From NCBI GenBank assembly GCA_025352795.1, contig JANXSF010000127.1:52586-116585 (forward strand): DNA of 64,000 nucleotides, in the 5' to 3' direction. The stretch comes from Acidobacteriota bacterium (GTDB lineage Bacteria; Acidobacteriota; Terriglobia; Bryobacterales; Bryobacteraceae). Under the pieces are notes generated by a model. The model was not told the DNA's origin, did no database searches, and saw only the letters and a list, made by a program, of their open reading frames with translations. The translations under genes were made by a program, and so were the position numbers. Positions 1 to 9,820 of this stretch are shown one piece after another; the first letter of the stretch is position 1, and each line of letters starts with the position of its first letter.

Positions 1-537
1 CGGCAAGCCTCTCAAATCCAGGCTCACCCGACGCAGCAGCGTGGCCTGATCCGCTTCCGGTGATGGCCTCAAATTAGCGGCTTCCAAACGTGCCAACACA
101 AAACGGTCTAACGGATTTTTCACCCAAGCCGTTTGCTTCACTTCAGGCAGAGCCGATTTTTTAGGAGATTGATAAGCCCAATGATCCGCACCAAGGCGCT
201 TGGCTTTCAACATCCGCTCAGGCATAGGCAACCCATCTGTAACCCACTTTTCAATCGCGCTGACTTGCTCAGTTGTAAGCCGCTTTCCGGGTGGCATTTT
301 TAGCTCACCGGCCTGCTTCACCGCTTCCAAAATCACTTTCGGATCAGCCCCACGATTCCCACCCTTCAAAATCATGTCGCGCGATTGCAAAGATAGACCA
401 CTGGTTGGATTCTTATCCGTGTGGCAGGCTAGGCAATTAGTTTTAAGAATTGGCAACACAGTGGATTCGAAATGTTCCACTTGCCCAAAAGCCGCAACGG
501 CAATGGCGAAAGATGTGACAAAAATGCAGTATTTCAT
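1..537 (-). CDS. PSD1-type cytochrome c domain protein, N-terminal part (cut by window edge)
   Basis: Exported protein of the planctomycete-type cytochrome family (PSCyt1, then DUF1549, then DUF1553). Reading leftward from the ATG at 537 the frame stays open for 179 codons to the edge. The N-terminus is a signal peptide (MKYCIFVTSFAIAVAAFGQ). A haem c motif CLACH lies at about residues 35-39, followed by the usual Met-Pro-Pro segment (KMPPGK). From about residue 135 (NPLDRFVLARLEAANL) the start of the DUF1549 domain is visible. The biochemical role of this family is not established. It is divergent from the DUF1501 gene at 691, a typical partner. The C-terminal domains lie outside the window. 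Confidence 0.85.
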   Translation of the reverse strand, partial: MKYCIFVTSFAIAVAAFGQVEHFESTVLPILKTNCLACHTDKNPTSGLSLQSRDMILKGGNRGADPKVILEAVKQAGELKMPPGKRLTTEQVSAIEKWVTDGLPMPERMLKAKRLGADHWAYQSPKKSALPEVKQTAWVKNPLDRFVLARLEAANLRPSPEADQATLLRRVSLDLRGLP

Positions 538-667
538 GGGCATCTACATCATATCTCAATACGAAACTGTACTTTCAACAGGCACTTGAATCGCCAGCTA
601 TCAAATTGAAACCCTGAAAACTTCTCGCAACTTTTTCAACATGTAAGGGTTACCCAAATATCGGCGA

Positions 668-673
668 TATAAT
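668..673 (+). promoter_or_regulatory. Possible -10 box upstream of the DUF1501 operon
   Basis: A perfect TATAAT lies 17 bases before the ATG at 691, in the 153-base gap between two divergent genes. No convincing -35 box sits 16-18 bases upstream, so this is only a weak promoter candidate. Confidence 0.3.
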
Positions 674-690
674 CACCGAAGAGCCCAACG

Positions 691-2058
691 ATGAAACTAA
701 ACCCCTGCTGTTCCGGACCCGTCTATTCCGCTGGCTTAGGAAGGCGGAGCTTTGTGCAAGTGGGCATGTTGGGAGGGCTTGGCGTTTCTCTCGGTGATGT
801 TTTGCGCGCCCAGAGCCGCGTTCGCGTGGAAGGCGATAAAACTGTCCGCCCGGAAGGTCGCGCAAAGAGCGTGATTCAAATCATCTTTCCCGGAGGCATG
901 TCGCACCAGGAATCCTGGGATCCTAAACCTGATGCGCCTATTGAATATCGTGGGCCCCTTGGCGTCGTTAGAACCAGCATCCCGGGCATTGTGTTCAGCG
1001 AGAATCTGGAACGTACTGCTAAGATTGCCAACAAAATATCGGTGATCCGGTCCATCTCTGGACGAGTGCCCGACCATAGCCAAGCCACCTATCATATGTT
1101 CACCGGCTACGTGCCGTCGCCTGCTATATCGCATCCTTCCATAGGATCAGTGGTGGCTCACGAGTTTGGTTCGCGCAATAATTTACCTGGCTACATCGGC
1201 GTTCCGCGAATTCCCGTGCAAGGCGGCACAGGGTACCTCAGTTCCAAATATGGAGCTTTCGAGTTGGGTGCAGATCCCGCTCAAAAATCATTTCAAGTTC
1301 GCGACGTCGCTCTGCCGAAAGGTGTCAGCGAAGAACAATTTGCCCGTCGTCGCACTGCCCGCCAAGCGATTGAAGATCATTTTCGTGAGGCAGAAAATAA
1401 CCCCACAGTGCTAGACACTATGGATGAGTTTTATCAGCAGGCCTATAAGTTAATCAGTTCCCCAGACGCACGCAAAGCCTTTACGCTGGATGGCGAACCG
1501 GAATCGATGCACAAGCTTTATGGCACCGACATGAATAATCCAAAGACCAAACAACCCTCTGGCATTGGTCGCCGGTTGATGTTGGCCCGTCGTCTGGTGG
1601 AAGCAGGCGCGCGTTTTGTCACGGTGCAGCATGAATCCGGGTGGGATAATCACGTCCGCATTAAGGACGCGTTCAACAACAACATGCCGCCCTTTGATTA
1701 TGCTTTCGCCGGTCTAATTACAGATTTGGAACAGCGTGGCTTACTGGATACAACGTTGGTCATGGTTACCACCGAATTCGGTCGAACCCCGAAGATCAAT
1801 GATACAGCCGGTCGGGACCATTGGGCTCGCTGCTTCTCTTTAGTACTTGCTGGCGGTGGCATTACGAAAGGCCAGATTTACGGGTCTTCCAACGCAACAG
1901 CGGCTGAACCCGATCAGAATCCCGTGACAATTGAAGATTACCTGTTCACCGTTTATCATCAGTTGGGTATCAACGCAAGTGACCGTCTGGTTGCCCCCGG
2001 TGGCCGCCCCATAGACATTATTCGTGGTGGCCAACTGGTTCGCGGACTGATTGCTTAA
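691..2058 (+). CDS. DUF1501 family exported protein
   Basis: Member of the DUF1501 family (sulfatase-like fold, function unknown), normally encoded next to PSD1 cytochrome proteins. It has 455 residues, full length for the family. The N-terminus carries a Tat-like signal (GRRSFVQVGMLGGLGVSLGD, about residues 17-36). The family signature FPGGMSHQESWDPKPDAP follows near residue 67, and a C-terminal GRDHWARC segment lies near residue 374. It is the first gene of a four-gene operon: its TAA is followed directly by the next ATG with no spacer. The leader has only a weak ribosome site (GAAGAG). Confidence 0.9.
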   Translation: MKLNPCCSGPVYSAGLGRRSFVQVGMLGGLGVSLGDVLRAQSRVRVEGDKTVRPEGRAKSVIQIIFPGGMSHQESWDPKPDAPIEYRGPLGVVRTSIPGIVFSENLERTAKIANKISVIRSISGRVPDHSQATYHMFTGYVPSPAISHPSIGSVVAHEFGSRNNLPGYIGVPRIPVQGGTGYLSSKYGAFELGADPAQKSFQVRDVALPKGVSEEQFARRRTARQAIEDHFREAENNPTVLDTMDEFYQQAYKLISSPDARKAFTLDGEPESMHKLYGTDMNNPKTKQPSGIGRRLMLARRLVEAGARFVTVQHESGWDNHVRIKDAFNNNMPPFDYAFAGLITDLEQRGLLDTTLVMVTTEFGRTPKINDTAGRDHWARCFSLVLAGGGITKGQIYGSSNATAAEPDQNPVTIEDYLFTVYHQLGINASDRLVAPGGRPIDIIRGGQLVRGLIA

Positions 2059-4467
2059 ATGCGAAAATTACTCTGCTGCACGCTGCTGGTGTTTCGAGCT
2101 TACGCGGAACAACACATGGTGGAATATCTGTTGCCTCGCGGTGCAGGTCGCGGTGAGATTGTGGAGGTCATCTTTCATGGGCTGGATCTGGATGATCCGC
2201 GCGAAGTGGTCTTCTATCGTCCCGGCATACGGGCAGTAGGTTTCACTTCGGAAACTCTCAATCAAACAACGCGCACCGCCAATGGAGGTTCCATTTCCAA
2301 GGCGGCCAAAGTACGCTTTGAAATTGCCGGCGATTGTCCTATAGGGGAACATCCCTTGCGTTTACGGACAGGCACGTCACTCAGTGAAGTGGTGACGTTT
2401 TGGGTTGGTCCGTATCCTACCGTGAAGGAATTGGAGAAAAACTCAGGGCAGAATGATTCTATTGAAACAGCTCAACTGGTAAGTTTTAATTCTACCGTCA
2501 ACGGTGAAATCCTTCCCGGTGAAGGGATGGATCGGGATTACTATCGAGTTGAAGCGACCAAGGGTCAACGAATCTCGCTGGAAGTGGAAAGTGTTCGTCT
2601 GGGAACGTTGCACTATGGTGGTGAAAACGACCTCAGCATTCGGCTGCTGGATGCAAAAGGTAACGAAACTGCCGCAAATAGCGACAATCCGCTGCATGGA
2701 ATGGATCCTTTGTTGACGATACTGGCACCCACAACCGGATCTTATTACGTCGAAGTGATGCAACAAATATTCAGCGCTCCACGGCAAGGATTCTATAGGC
2801 TTCACATCAGCGACAAGCCCCGACCGTTGGCTATTTATCCAGCAGGTGGGCAGGTAGGTGAGAATCTTTCAGCCACACTGTTGGGTGATCCTAGTGGCGA
2901 ATTGAAGGAAACAATTCAACTACCCAACGCGCCGGGAAACTTCGAATATTCTGACGGCGCACCTTCCTCAAATACGTTGCGGGTTTCCTCTTACAAGAAC
3001 GTGTTGGAAGGAGAACCGGTCACGTCATTACCAGCGGCCTTGAACGGAATCATCTCCACCAAAGGTGAGGCCGATGTTTTCAACTTCATCGCAAAGAAAG
3101 GTGAATCCTGGCGAATGCGGGTGTATGGCCGAACCTTGGGCTCACCCGTTGATCCAAAGATCTCTATTCGATCCAGCAACGGAAAACTACTGCAGCAGGC
3201 CGACGATTCCACATTGGCGGAATTGGGCTTCGTTTCTTCGCGCAGCACATGGCACATCAAAGATACGCTGGACCCCATCTTGGTATTCAAAGCCCCTGCC
3301 GACGGTGATTACAACATCACAATCGAAGACACGCGCGGCCAAGGCGGCGCGCTGTTCGTGTACCGCGTGGAGGTGGAACCCTTAACAAACTCTGTGCTCA
3401 CGCACATTACATATCGCGAAGGCTACCAGATTCCACGCCTCACCGGATTGATCGTTCCACAAGGAAATCAATGGACACTGGACGTACAAATCGCACCGGG
3501 ATTTGGTAACCAGTACAAAGGCGATATAGAACTGGAAGCCATTGGTTTGCCGCGCGGCGTCACCATGCAGGCACCCCGATATAAGGCCGGAACCACAGTG
3601 ATGCCAGTGCAATTTACTGCTGCTCCCGATGCTGAACAGCAAGCGGCACTCATTGAGATTTTTGCCAAAGCTGTGGAACCGGGTGTGAAGCTGGAAAGCG
3701 GATCGCGTTACGGATTGGCCTTGGTAAATCGTCGAGGACTGTTGCCGTGGCACATGGTATTTCTAGAAACATATGCACTTGCTGTAACCAAACCTGCACC
3801 GTTTCATATTGAAATTGAACAGCCGCAAGTCCCCCTTGCACAGAACGGAGAGCTGACTCTACAAGTGAAAGTTGTGCGGCACAATGCTTTTAATGGGGCC
3901 ATTGAGATGCAACCGGACTGGTTGCCACAAGGCTTGTCCAAAGAAAATACAGTGACCATTCCTGCTGGTAAGAACGGTGCCAAATTTACGGTCAGTGCCG
4001 ATTCAAAAATCAAGCCAGGTGAATATCAGATCGCGATGAATGCATCCACCGTTGGCGGTGATGCGTTCAGCGGCGTGGGCCGAATTCGTGTTTCTTCTCC
4101 ATTCATTAAAGTCCAGGTGACTGAACCATACCTGACTGTAACTCTGCTCCGCGCATCGGTTGAACGGGGTCATCGCGGCCAAATCACTGGCACATTGAAA
4201 CATCTGAAACTCTTTGACGGCAAGGCGGCAGTGACATTGAAACGATTACCGAATGGTGTGAAACTTGTCGGCAGTATTCCGGAAATCATGTCCGGTGATA
4301 CACAAGTCGTGTTCAATGTAGAAGCGTCAGAAGATGCGCTGGCTGGGCTTTACAAAGAAATTACGTGCGAAGTTACCGTGAAGGAAAACGGGCAATTAGT
4401 GAAGCAACAGACCGGATCGGGGATCCTGCGCGTTGATCCTGCCAAGGCAAGGTCGGCTACAAAATGA
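2059..4467 (+). CDS. Large exported protein with pre-peptidase C-terminal-like beta domains
   Basis: Protein of 802 residues with a short N-terminal hydrophobic signal (MRKLLCCTLLVFRAYA). The sequence is beta-rich throughout. Segments such as DRDYYRVEATKGQRISLEVE and ADVFNFIAKKGESWRMRVYG look like repeated pre-peptidase C-terminal (PPC) domains. The C-terminal half resembles Ig-like or CARDB-like modules. No catalytic motif was recognised. Proteins of this layout commonly sit between DUF1501 and PSD1 genes in Acidobacteria and Planctomycetes, so an extracytoplasmic binding or structural role is inferred. The start abuts the preceding stop and the end overlaps the next gene by ATGA, indicating translational coupling. 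Confidence 0.75.
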   Translation: MRKLLCCTLLVFRAYAEQHMVEYLLPRGAGRGEIVEVIFHGLDLDDPREVVFYRPGIRAVGFTSETLNQTTRTANGGSISKAAKVRFEIAGDCPIGEHPLRLRTGTSLSEVVTFWVGPYPTVKELEKNSGQNDSIETAQLVSFNSTVNGEILPGEGMDRDYYRVEATKGQRISLEVESVRLGTLHYGGENDLSIRLLDAKGNETAANSDNPLHGMDPLLTILAPTTGSYYVEVMQQIFSAPRQGFYRLHISDKPRPLAIYPAGGQVGENLSATLLGDPSGELKETIQLPNAPGNFEYSDGAPSSNTLRVSSYKNVLEGEPVTSLPAALNGIISTKGEADVFNFIAKKGESWRMRVYGRTLGSPVDPKISIRSSNGKLLQQADDSTLAELGFVSSRSTWHIKDTLDPILVFKAPADGDYNITIEDTRGQGGALFVYRVEVEPLTNSVLTHITYREGYQIPRLTGLIVPQGNQWTLDVQIAPGFGNQYKGDIELEAIGLPRGVTMQAPRYKAGTTVMPVQFTAAPDAEQQAALIEIFAKAVEPGVKLESGSRYGLALVNRRGLLPWHMVFLETYALAVTKPAPFHIEIEQPQVPLAQNGELTLQVKVVRHNAFNGAIEMQPDWLPQGLSKENTVTIPAGKNGAKFTVSADSKIKPGEYQIAMNASTVGGDAFSGVGRIRVSSPFIKVQVTEPYLTVTLLRASVERGHRGQITGTLKHLKLFDGKAAVTLKRLPNGVKLVGSIPEIMSGDTQVVFNVEASEDALAGLYKEITCEVTVKENGQLVKQQTGSGILRVDPAKARSATK

Positions 4468-6635
4468 AGTATTTGATCCTGTTTATTTCAGCATCAGTAT
4501 TCGCCGCCACGCCGAGTTTTCGCCTGGACGTAATGCCGGTATTTTTTCGTGCAGGCTGCAACAGTGGTGGATGCCACGGCGCTGCTTCGGGTAAGGATGG
4601 GTTCCGCCTATCTTTGTTTGGATACGACCCCGCAGGTGATTATTACCGCTTGACACAACAGATGGTGGGTCGCAGAATTGATGTGGCTGTGCCCGAACAA
4701 AGCCTACTCTTGATGAAGGCCTTGGGCAAAGTACCTCATACCGGTGGTCAACGTTTTAAGATAAATAGTGAACACTATCAAACGCTTTTGCACTGGATTG
4801 AAGCGGGCGCTCCAGATGATACGGAAACTGTTCCCACCGCTACCGGCCTTGCCATTGTGCCCGATAAAATCCTGTTTCAAGGCAAGGACAAGACTCGCAA
4901 GGTAAAGGTGATGGCAACCTATTCCGATGGGTCAGAACGGGATGTGACTCGTCTCGCTTTGTACTTAACCAACAATGCAGCCAATGCTGGGATTGACGAT
5001 CAGGGCAATGTATCGGCTGGAACTAGTGGGGCTACCAATGTGTTTGCGCGCTTTGCCAAGTTCACTACCGGTGCTGAAGTGATCGTGTTGCCGCAGAATT
5101 CTGCCGGGTACATAAAGCCTTCTGTGAAACCAGCAAACTATATTGATGAACTGGTTTCTTCCCGGTTGGACAAGTTGCGAATTCTTCCCAGTGGCCTGGC
5201 TGACGACCAGCAGTTTCTTCGGCGCGTTTATCTTGACCTGATTGGATTGCCGCCGTCCACCGATGAATATCGCCGCTTCATGGCGTCCAAAAATCGTGCC
5301 AAGCTGATTGACGAATTGATGGAGCGCGATGAGTTCGCTGACGTCTGGGCTACCAAATGGTCAGAGATGGTGAAGGTTCGGGGAGATACAAATAGCGGGT
5401 CAGGCACCGATCCGAAAGTCGCCCAGATCTACTATAAATGGATTCGAGAACAGGTGAAGAAGAATACGCCATTGGACCAATTTGTAAGGGCTCAAGTGCA
5501 AGGCAGCGGCAGTAATCTGTCCGATCCGCAAGCCAACCTCTACACCATGCTGCCGCAAGGAAATTATCAAGCCAAGGCAGTTGCTCAGGATGTGGCCCAG
5601 GTATTTACAGGTGTGCGAATTCAATGTGCAGAATGCCACAACCATCCGTTTGACCGTTGGACCATGGATGACTATTACGGCTTTGTAAGTTTCTTCACCG
5701 GAGTGAAACGCAAGTATGGTGCCGATGCCGTGGAGTTCTACATCTATAACGATCCCAATGCGCCCACTGCGAAGCATTTGTTAGATGGCCGTCCGATGGC
5801 TCCAAAGTTTTTGGGCGGACAAACGCTGGACACGAAAGGTGTCCAAAAGAAAATGCAAGATCCACGCGATGCGTTGGCCGATTGGCTCACTTCACCAGAC
5901 AACGTAATGTTTCGGCAAAATCTGGCGAATCGAATTTGGGCTCATTTTTTCGGGCGAGGAATTGTGGAACCAGTGGACGATGTTCGCATCAGCAATCCGC
6001 CAAGCAATCGCGATTTGATTGAAGCTCTGGGGCGAAAGTTGGCAGAATATCACTTTGATTCAAAGGCATTGATCCGCGACATTTGTAATTCGCGAACCTA
6101 TCAGGCGGCGTCACTGGGCAACGCTAGCAATAAATCAGATGACCTTCAGTTTTCCCATGCCGCCGTGCGTCGGTTGCGGGCAGATGTCATGCTGGACGCC
6201 ATTTCCCAAGTCACCGGAGTGAAGACTACTTTCAATAATTTCCCCACTGGATATAGGGCTTCACAGGTGTTTGATGGAGGGGCTCATTACGGGCATTATT
6301 TCTTGAAGACCTTTGGCCTGGCGTCTCGCGAAACGGTGAGCGCTGCCGATACCAGAATGGAGCCCACGCTTTCGCAAGCCCTGCATTTAATCAACGGCAA
6401 CACCATTGATGAGAAGGTTGCAAAAAGCACTGTGATTTCCGGAATGTTGAAGGCAAATAAATCGCCAGCGGAGATGCTGGATGAACTGTATATTCGGGCC
6501 TTGACCCGCGTTCCTACTGTCATTGAAAAGAAGAAGTTATTGGCCATGACAGACGCTGATCCTAAAGATCGTAAAGTATACGAAGATATTTTCTGGGGCT
6601 TGCTGAACTCCACTGAGTTCGCATTCAATCACTAA
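4464..6635 (+). CDS. DUF1549/DUF1553 (PSD1-type) protein with Ig-like domain
   Basis: Exported protein of 723 residues starting with a signal peptide (MKYLILFISASVFAATPSF). An N-terminal CNSGGCHGA motif resembles the haem-binding region of these proteins but has four residues between the cysteines instead of two. A bacterial Ig-like segment follows (about 130-205, including ATYSDGSERDVT), then DUF1549 (about 225-430, with CAECH and NHPFDRWTMDDYYGF) and DUF1553 (about 470-720). Its function is unknown; a role in extracytoplasmic redox or polymer breakdown is only a guess. It overlaps the upstream gene by four bases, and the next gene starts immediately after its stop. Confidence 0.88.
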   Translation: MKYLILFISASVFAATPSFRLDVMPVFFRAGCNSGGCHGAASGKDGFRLSLFGYDPAGDYYRLTQQMVGRRIDVAVPEQSLLLMKALGKVPHTGGQRFKINSEHYQTLLHWIEAGAPDDTETVPTATGLAIVPDKILFQGKDKTRKVKVMATYSDGSERDVTRLALYLTNNAANAGIDDQGNVSAGTSGATNVFARFAKFTTGAEVIVLPQNSAGYIKPSVKPANYIDELVSSRLDKLRILPSGLADDQQFLRRVYLDLIGLPPSTDEYRRFMASKNRAKLIDELMERDEFADVWATKWSEMVKVRGDTNSGSGTDPKVAQIYYKWIREQVKKNTPLDQFVRAQVQGSGSNLSDPQANLYTMLPQGNYQAKAVAQDVAQVFTGVRIQCAECHNHPFDRWTMDDYYGFVSFFTGVKRKYGADAVEFYIYNDPNAPTAKHLLDGRPMAPKFLGGQTLDTKGVQKKMQDPRDALADWLTSPDNVMFRQNLANRIWAHFFGRGIVEPVDDVRISNPPSNRDLIEALGRKLAEYHFDSKALIRDICNSRTYQAASLGNASNKSDDLQFSHAAVRRLRADVMLDAISQVTGVKTTFNNFPTGYRASQVFDGGAHYGHYFLKTFGLASRETVSAADTRMEPTLSQALHLINGNTIDEKVAKSTVISGMLKANKSPAEMLDELYIRALTRVPTVIEKKKLLAMTDADPKDRKVYEDIFWGLLNSTEFAFNH

Positions 6636-8027
6636 ATGATACGCTGGCCTGCTTGCTTATTTCTCATTGCAACTGTTCGTGGGCAAGCTCCAGTAAGTTA
6701 TGAAGTGGAAATTAAACCACTCCTGCGGCGGCACTGTTTTACTTGTCACAGTACAGAAGAAAAGAGGGCTGGCCTGGATTTGGAAAGCTTCGCCGGACTG
6801 ATGAAAGGCGGTGGTTCCGGTGAGATTGTGAAGCCCGGCCGTCCCGGTAGCAGTATTCTTTTTCTGGCAATTTCGCACGAAGGAAATGGTGTGCCGAACA
6901 TGCCGCAGGGTCAGCCAAAAATCTCTGATGCGGACATCGCTTTGATCCGCGAATGGATTCAGCAAGGGCTTCTCGATAGGCCCGGCGGAAAATCGCGAGT
7001 TGCCGATAGAGGCAACCTGGAAGTGGCCGCCAGTCTGCTTCCGAAGCCGAAAGGCGCGCCTGCCATGCCCGGTCAACTCCCGCTGTTGGATGCGCAAACC
7101 TTACAGGCAGCGCAACCGATAACGGCGATTGCAGCCAGCCCCTGGACACCGCTGTTAGCAGTAGCTGGGCATGATCGAATTGCTTTATATAATTCTTCAA
7201 CGCGCGAAAAAGTAGGAGCTCTGGCGTTTCCTGAAGGCATCCCTTATGTGCTGCGCTTTAGTCGCGATGGTGCTTGGTTGCTTGCTGGTGGCGGTCGCGG
7301 GGCGGTGTCAGGAAAAGTGGTGTTGTTCGATGTGAAATCAGGCAAGCGGCTGGGTGAGTTCGGTGGTGAGCGTGATGTTGTGCTGGCTGCCGATGTCAGT
7401 GCTGACGGAAAGTTAGTGGCCTTGGGAGGTCCCGGCAAAGTGGTTCGCGTTTTTGCGGTCAGCCAGCCAGGAACAAAGCCACTGTATGAAATTAGCAAAC
7501 ATACCGATTGGATAACAGCATTGGAATTCAGTCCCGATGGATTACGTTTAGCGACTGCCGACCGTGCTGGTGGCGTGCATATTTGGGAGTCTGAAAGCGG
7601 AGGTTTTCTGGTGAGCCTTGCTGAGCATAAGGATGCCATCACTTCCTTAAGCTGGCGTTATGACGCGCTGATGCTTGCCACCGCAAGTGAAGATGGTCAG
7701 TTGATTTTGTGGGACATGCGCGACGGCTTTCCCGCTGCCACGTTAACTCCGCATCAACAAAAGCCTCCACCAGGAAACTTCGGAAAGTTACCGGGTGGCG
7801 TGCTCAGTGTTCAATTCGGAGTTGATGGCAGGCTATTCAGTACTGGTCGGGATCGAGCGCTAAGAGTGTTTTCAACTTTAGGAAAAGCGTTGGGAGCATT
7901 GCCACCGGGCCCTTCCATGATAACCAGGATCACAGTTAGTTTCGACGGCAAGATGGCTATTGCTGGTGACGCGTCTGGAAAAGTGCACTTTTGGGACGGC
8001 AACAAAGATACGCTGTTAGTACCTTAA
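6636..8027 (+). CDS. Cytochrome c (PSCyt1) - WD40 repeat fusion protein
   Basis: Exported protein of 463 residues. After a signal peptide, residues 20-120 form a planctomycete cytochrome c domain with haem motif CFTCH and a late methionine-rich NMPQGQ segment. The rest is a WD40 beta-propeller: repeats end in units such as VHIWES, LILWDM, LRVFST and VHFWDG. The cytochrome probably gives a redox centre and the propeller a protein-binding surface; this is inference. It is the last gene of the operon, beginning directly after the previous TAA. Its 3' end overlaps the oppositely oriented fabH by four bases. Confidence 0.87.
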   Translation: MIRWPACLFLIATVRGQAPVSYEVEIKPLLRRHCFTCHSTEEKRAGLDLESFAGLMKGGGSGEIVKPGRPGSSILFLAISHEGNGVPNMPQGQPKISDADIALIREWIQQGLLDRPGGKSRVADRGNLEVAASLLPKPKGAPAMPGQLPLLDAQTLQAAQPITAIAASPWTPLLAVAGHDRIALYNSSTREKVGALAFPEGIPYVLRFSRDGAWLLAGGGRGAVSGKVVLFDVKSGKRLGEFGGERDVVLAADVSADGKLVALGGPGKVVRVFAVSQPGTKPLYEISKHTDWITALEFSPDGLRLATADRAGGVHIWESESGGFLVSLAEHKDAITSLSWRYDALMLATASEDGQLILWDMRDGFPAATLTPHQQKPPPGNFGKLPGGVLSVQFGVDGRLFSTGRDRALRVFSTLGKALGALPPGPSMITRITVSFDGKMAIAGDASGKVHFWDGNKDTLLVP

Positions 8028-9013
8028 TAGGACCATCGCCAAAGCGTCGACCCAATCGTAAATCCCGCACCGACTGAAGCAAATACTACTAAATCACCCT
8101 TGTTCAAACGACCTTCGGCAATTGCATCTCGCGTGGCCAATGGAATGGTAGCCGCTGTAGTGTTGCCGTAACGATCAATGTTCACCATTACTTTATCCAT
8201 AGGCAGACCAAGCCGATCGGCAACTGCCGTGATGATTCGCAAGTTGGCCTGATGGGGCACAAACAATTGAATGTCGTTAGCCGATAGATTGTTTTTTTCC
8301 AGCAGCACCTTCGTCGCTTCATACATTTTGCGCACCGCGTACTTGAACACCTGCGAGCCATCCTGATGAACATAGTGCAACCCACTGGTAACTGTTTCTA
8401 CTGTTGAAGGCATGCGACTGCCACCTGCGGGCATCTTCAGAAAGTCACCACCAGACCCATCAATTTCATTATGAAAGCCAATGAAACCGCCCTCATCTTC
8501 ACCCGATGGCTCAATCAAAAATGCTCCAGCACCATCTCCAAACAGCACGCAGGTAGCTCGATCCTGATAGTTCAGGATGCTGGACATTTTGTCCGATCCA
8601 ATCACCAAAACTTTTTTATGGCTACCGGATCGCACCAGTTGTGCACCAGTCGTAATGCCGTACACAAAGCCGGAACATGCCGCAACCAGATCGAACCCCC
8701 AAGCTCCCTTTGCTCCAATCTTGTCCTGCACCAGGCACGCTGTGGATGGGAAAAACATGTCTGGCGTAACGGTGCAGACAATAATCGCTTCCACTTCCGC
8801 TGCGTCAATGCCGCGTTGCGCAAGGCAAATCTTCGCTGCCTCAATGGCCATGTCGCTAGTGGCGATTTCAGGACCGGCGATGTGCCGCTCCCGTATGCCA
8901 GTGCGATCCACAATCCATGCATCGTTGGTTTCAACGAGTTTTTCTAAATCCTGATTGGTTAAAATCTTCGGGGGAACCCAACAGCCAACAGAGCTAATTT
9001 TTGCGCTTACCAA
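8024..9013 (-). CDS. fabH: 3-oxoacyl-[acyl-carrier-protein] synthase III (FabH)
   Basis: Starts fatty acid synthesis by condensing acetyl-CoA or a short acyl-CoA with malonyl-ACP. The 329-residue length fits the family. The catalytic triad is complete: Cys113 in VAACSGFVYG, His254 in VPHQANLRI and Asn284 in RYGNTTAA. The N-terminus aligns with known FabH (WIVDRTGIRERH). It stands alone rather than in a fab operon and is convergent with the cytochrome-WD40 gene, overlapping it by four bases. A paralogue acting on another acyl chain is possible, but the motifs favour true FabH. Confidence 0.95.
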   Translation of the reverse strand: MVSAKISSVGCWVPPKILTNQDLEKLVETNDAWIVDRTGIRERHIAGPEIATSDMAIEAAKICLAQRGIDAAEVEAIIVCTVTPDMFFPSTACLVQDKIGAKGAWGFDLVAACSGFVYGITTGAQLVRSGSHKKVLVIGSDKMSSILNYQDRATCVLFGDGAGAFLIEPSGEDEGGFIGFHNEIDGSGGDFLKMPAGGSRMPSTVETVTSGLHYVHQDGSQVFKYAVRKMYEATKVLLEKNNLSANDIQLFVPHQANLRIITAVADRLGLPMDKVMVNIDRYGNTTAATIPLATRDAIAEGRLNKGDLVVFASVGAGFTIGSTLWRWSY

Positions 9014-9068
9014 TTGATCCTCATAGAGTGTGCAACAAAACCGTCTTCCTATGTTACATTCGTGGGAA

Positions 9069-9752
9069 ATGCATGTACAGACCGAAGTCTACCATCAGGT
9101 GTTCCGGACCCTTCGTCCGCGCACGCCAATGCCAGAGATTTCAGTTGAATACTGCAAATTTGCCAACGCCAACAGCTTCATAAAAATGTCCGGCGGAAAG
9201 TTGGAAGTGCGCATCACTGACATGTTGGAGGGCGCTCCCTGTCCCATTCTCGAAGCGCTGGCGCACATTCTTTTGTCAAAACTATTTCGGCTCCAAGTCC
9301 CGCGACTCTATACCAGCCGCTACCGTTCGTACTTCAATCGCAGTGAAATGAGCCGTACCTTGCACCTGGTGCGCCAACAACGCGGTCGAAAGCATGTTTC
9401 CGGCCCCCAAGGCGAGTTTTACAACCTTATGGAAATCTTTGAATCCATCAACCAACGATTCTTCAATGGCCTGATGGCTAGGCCGGAATTAGGCTGGAGT
9501 CTGCGCCTATCGCGCACTATTCTGGGTCATTTCGATCCTTCGCACAATGCCATCATTATCAGCCGAATTTTTGATCGTGCGGAAATCCCTCTGCTGGCTT
9601 TGGAATACGTGATGTTCCATGAAATGTTGCATCTACGTTTTCCCATTGAAAGCCGTGGTGCCCGCAGATGTATCCACACTCAAGCATTCAAGGCTGAAGA
9701 GAAAACGTTTCCAGAATATAAGAAGGCTAAGGAATTGTTGAAGTCACTTTGA
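9069..9752 (+). CDS. SprT/YgjP-like zinc metallopeptidase
   Basis: Cytoplasmic protein of 227 residues with a zinc-protease HExxH motif (FHEMLHLRFP) near residue 185 and a later IHTQAF that may give the third metal ligand. This layout resembles SprT-like or YgjP-like (WLM) domains; the substrate is unknown. The frame is open to a GTG at 9030 and an ATG at 9051. The ATG at 9069 was chosen because conserved-looking sequence (MHVQTEVYHQVFRTLRP) begins there, but the start is uncertain. It is divergent from fabH, with a short intergenic region. Confidence 0.7.
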   Translation: MHVQTEVYHQVFRTLRPRTPMPEISVEYCKFANANSFIKMSGGKLEVRITDMLEGAPCPILEALAHILLSKLFRLQVPRLYTSRYRSYFNRSEMSRTLHLVRQQRGRKHVSGPQGEFYNLMEIFESINQRFFNGLMARPELGWSLRLSRTILGHFDPSHNAIIISRIFDRAEIPLLALEYVMFHEMLHLRFPIESRGARRCIHTQAFKAEEKTFPEYKKAKELLKSL

Positions 9753-9820
9753 TACTGGTACTTTTCATACTGGAACAGAAACAAGGTTTCGATTTAAGAT
9801 AGAAGCAGAGGATTTCCATT

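Noticed and set aside
200..589. Rightward open frame of 129 codons at the left edge
   Set aside because: It lies opposite the PSD1 gene (1-537), whose minus-strand translation has a signal peptide, CxxCH motif and DUF1549 start. The rightward frame has no such features.
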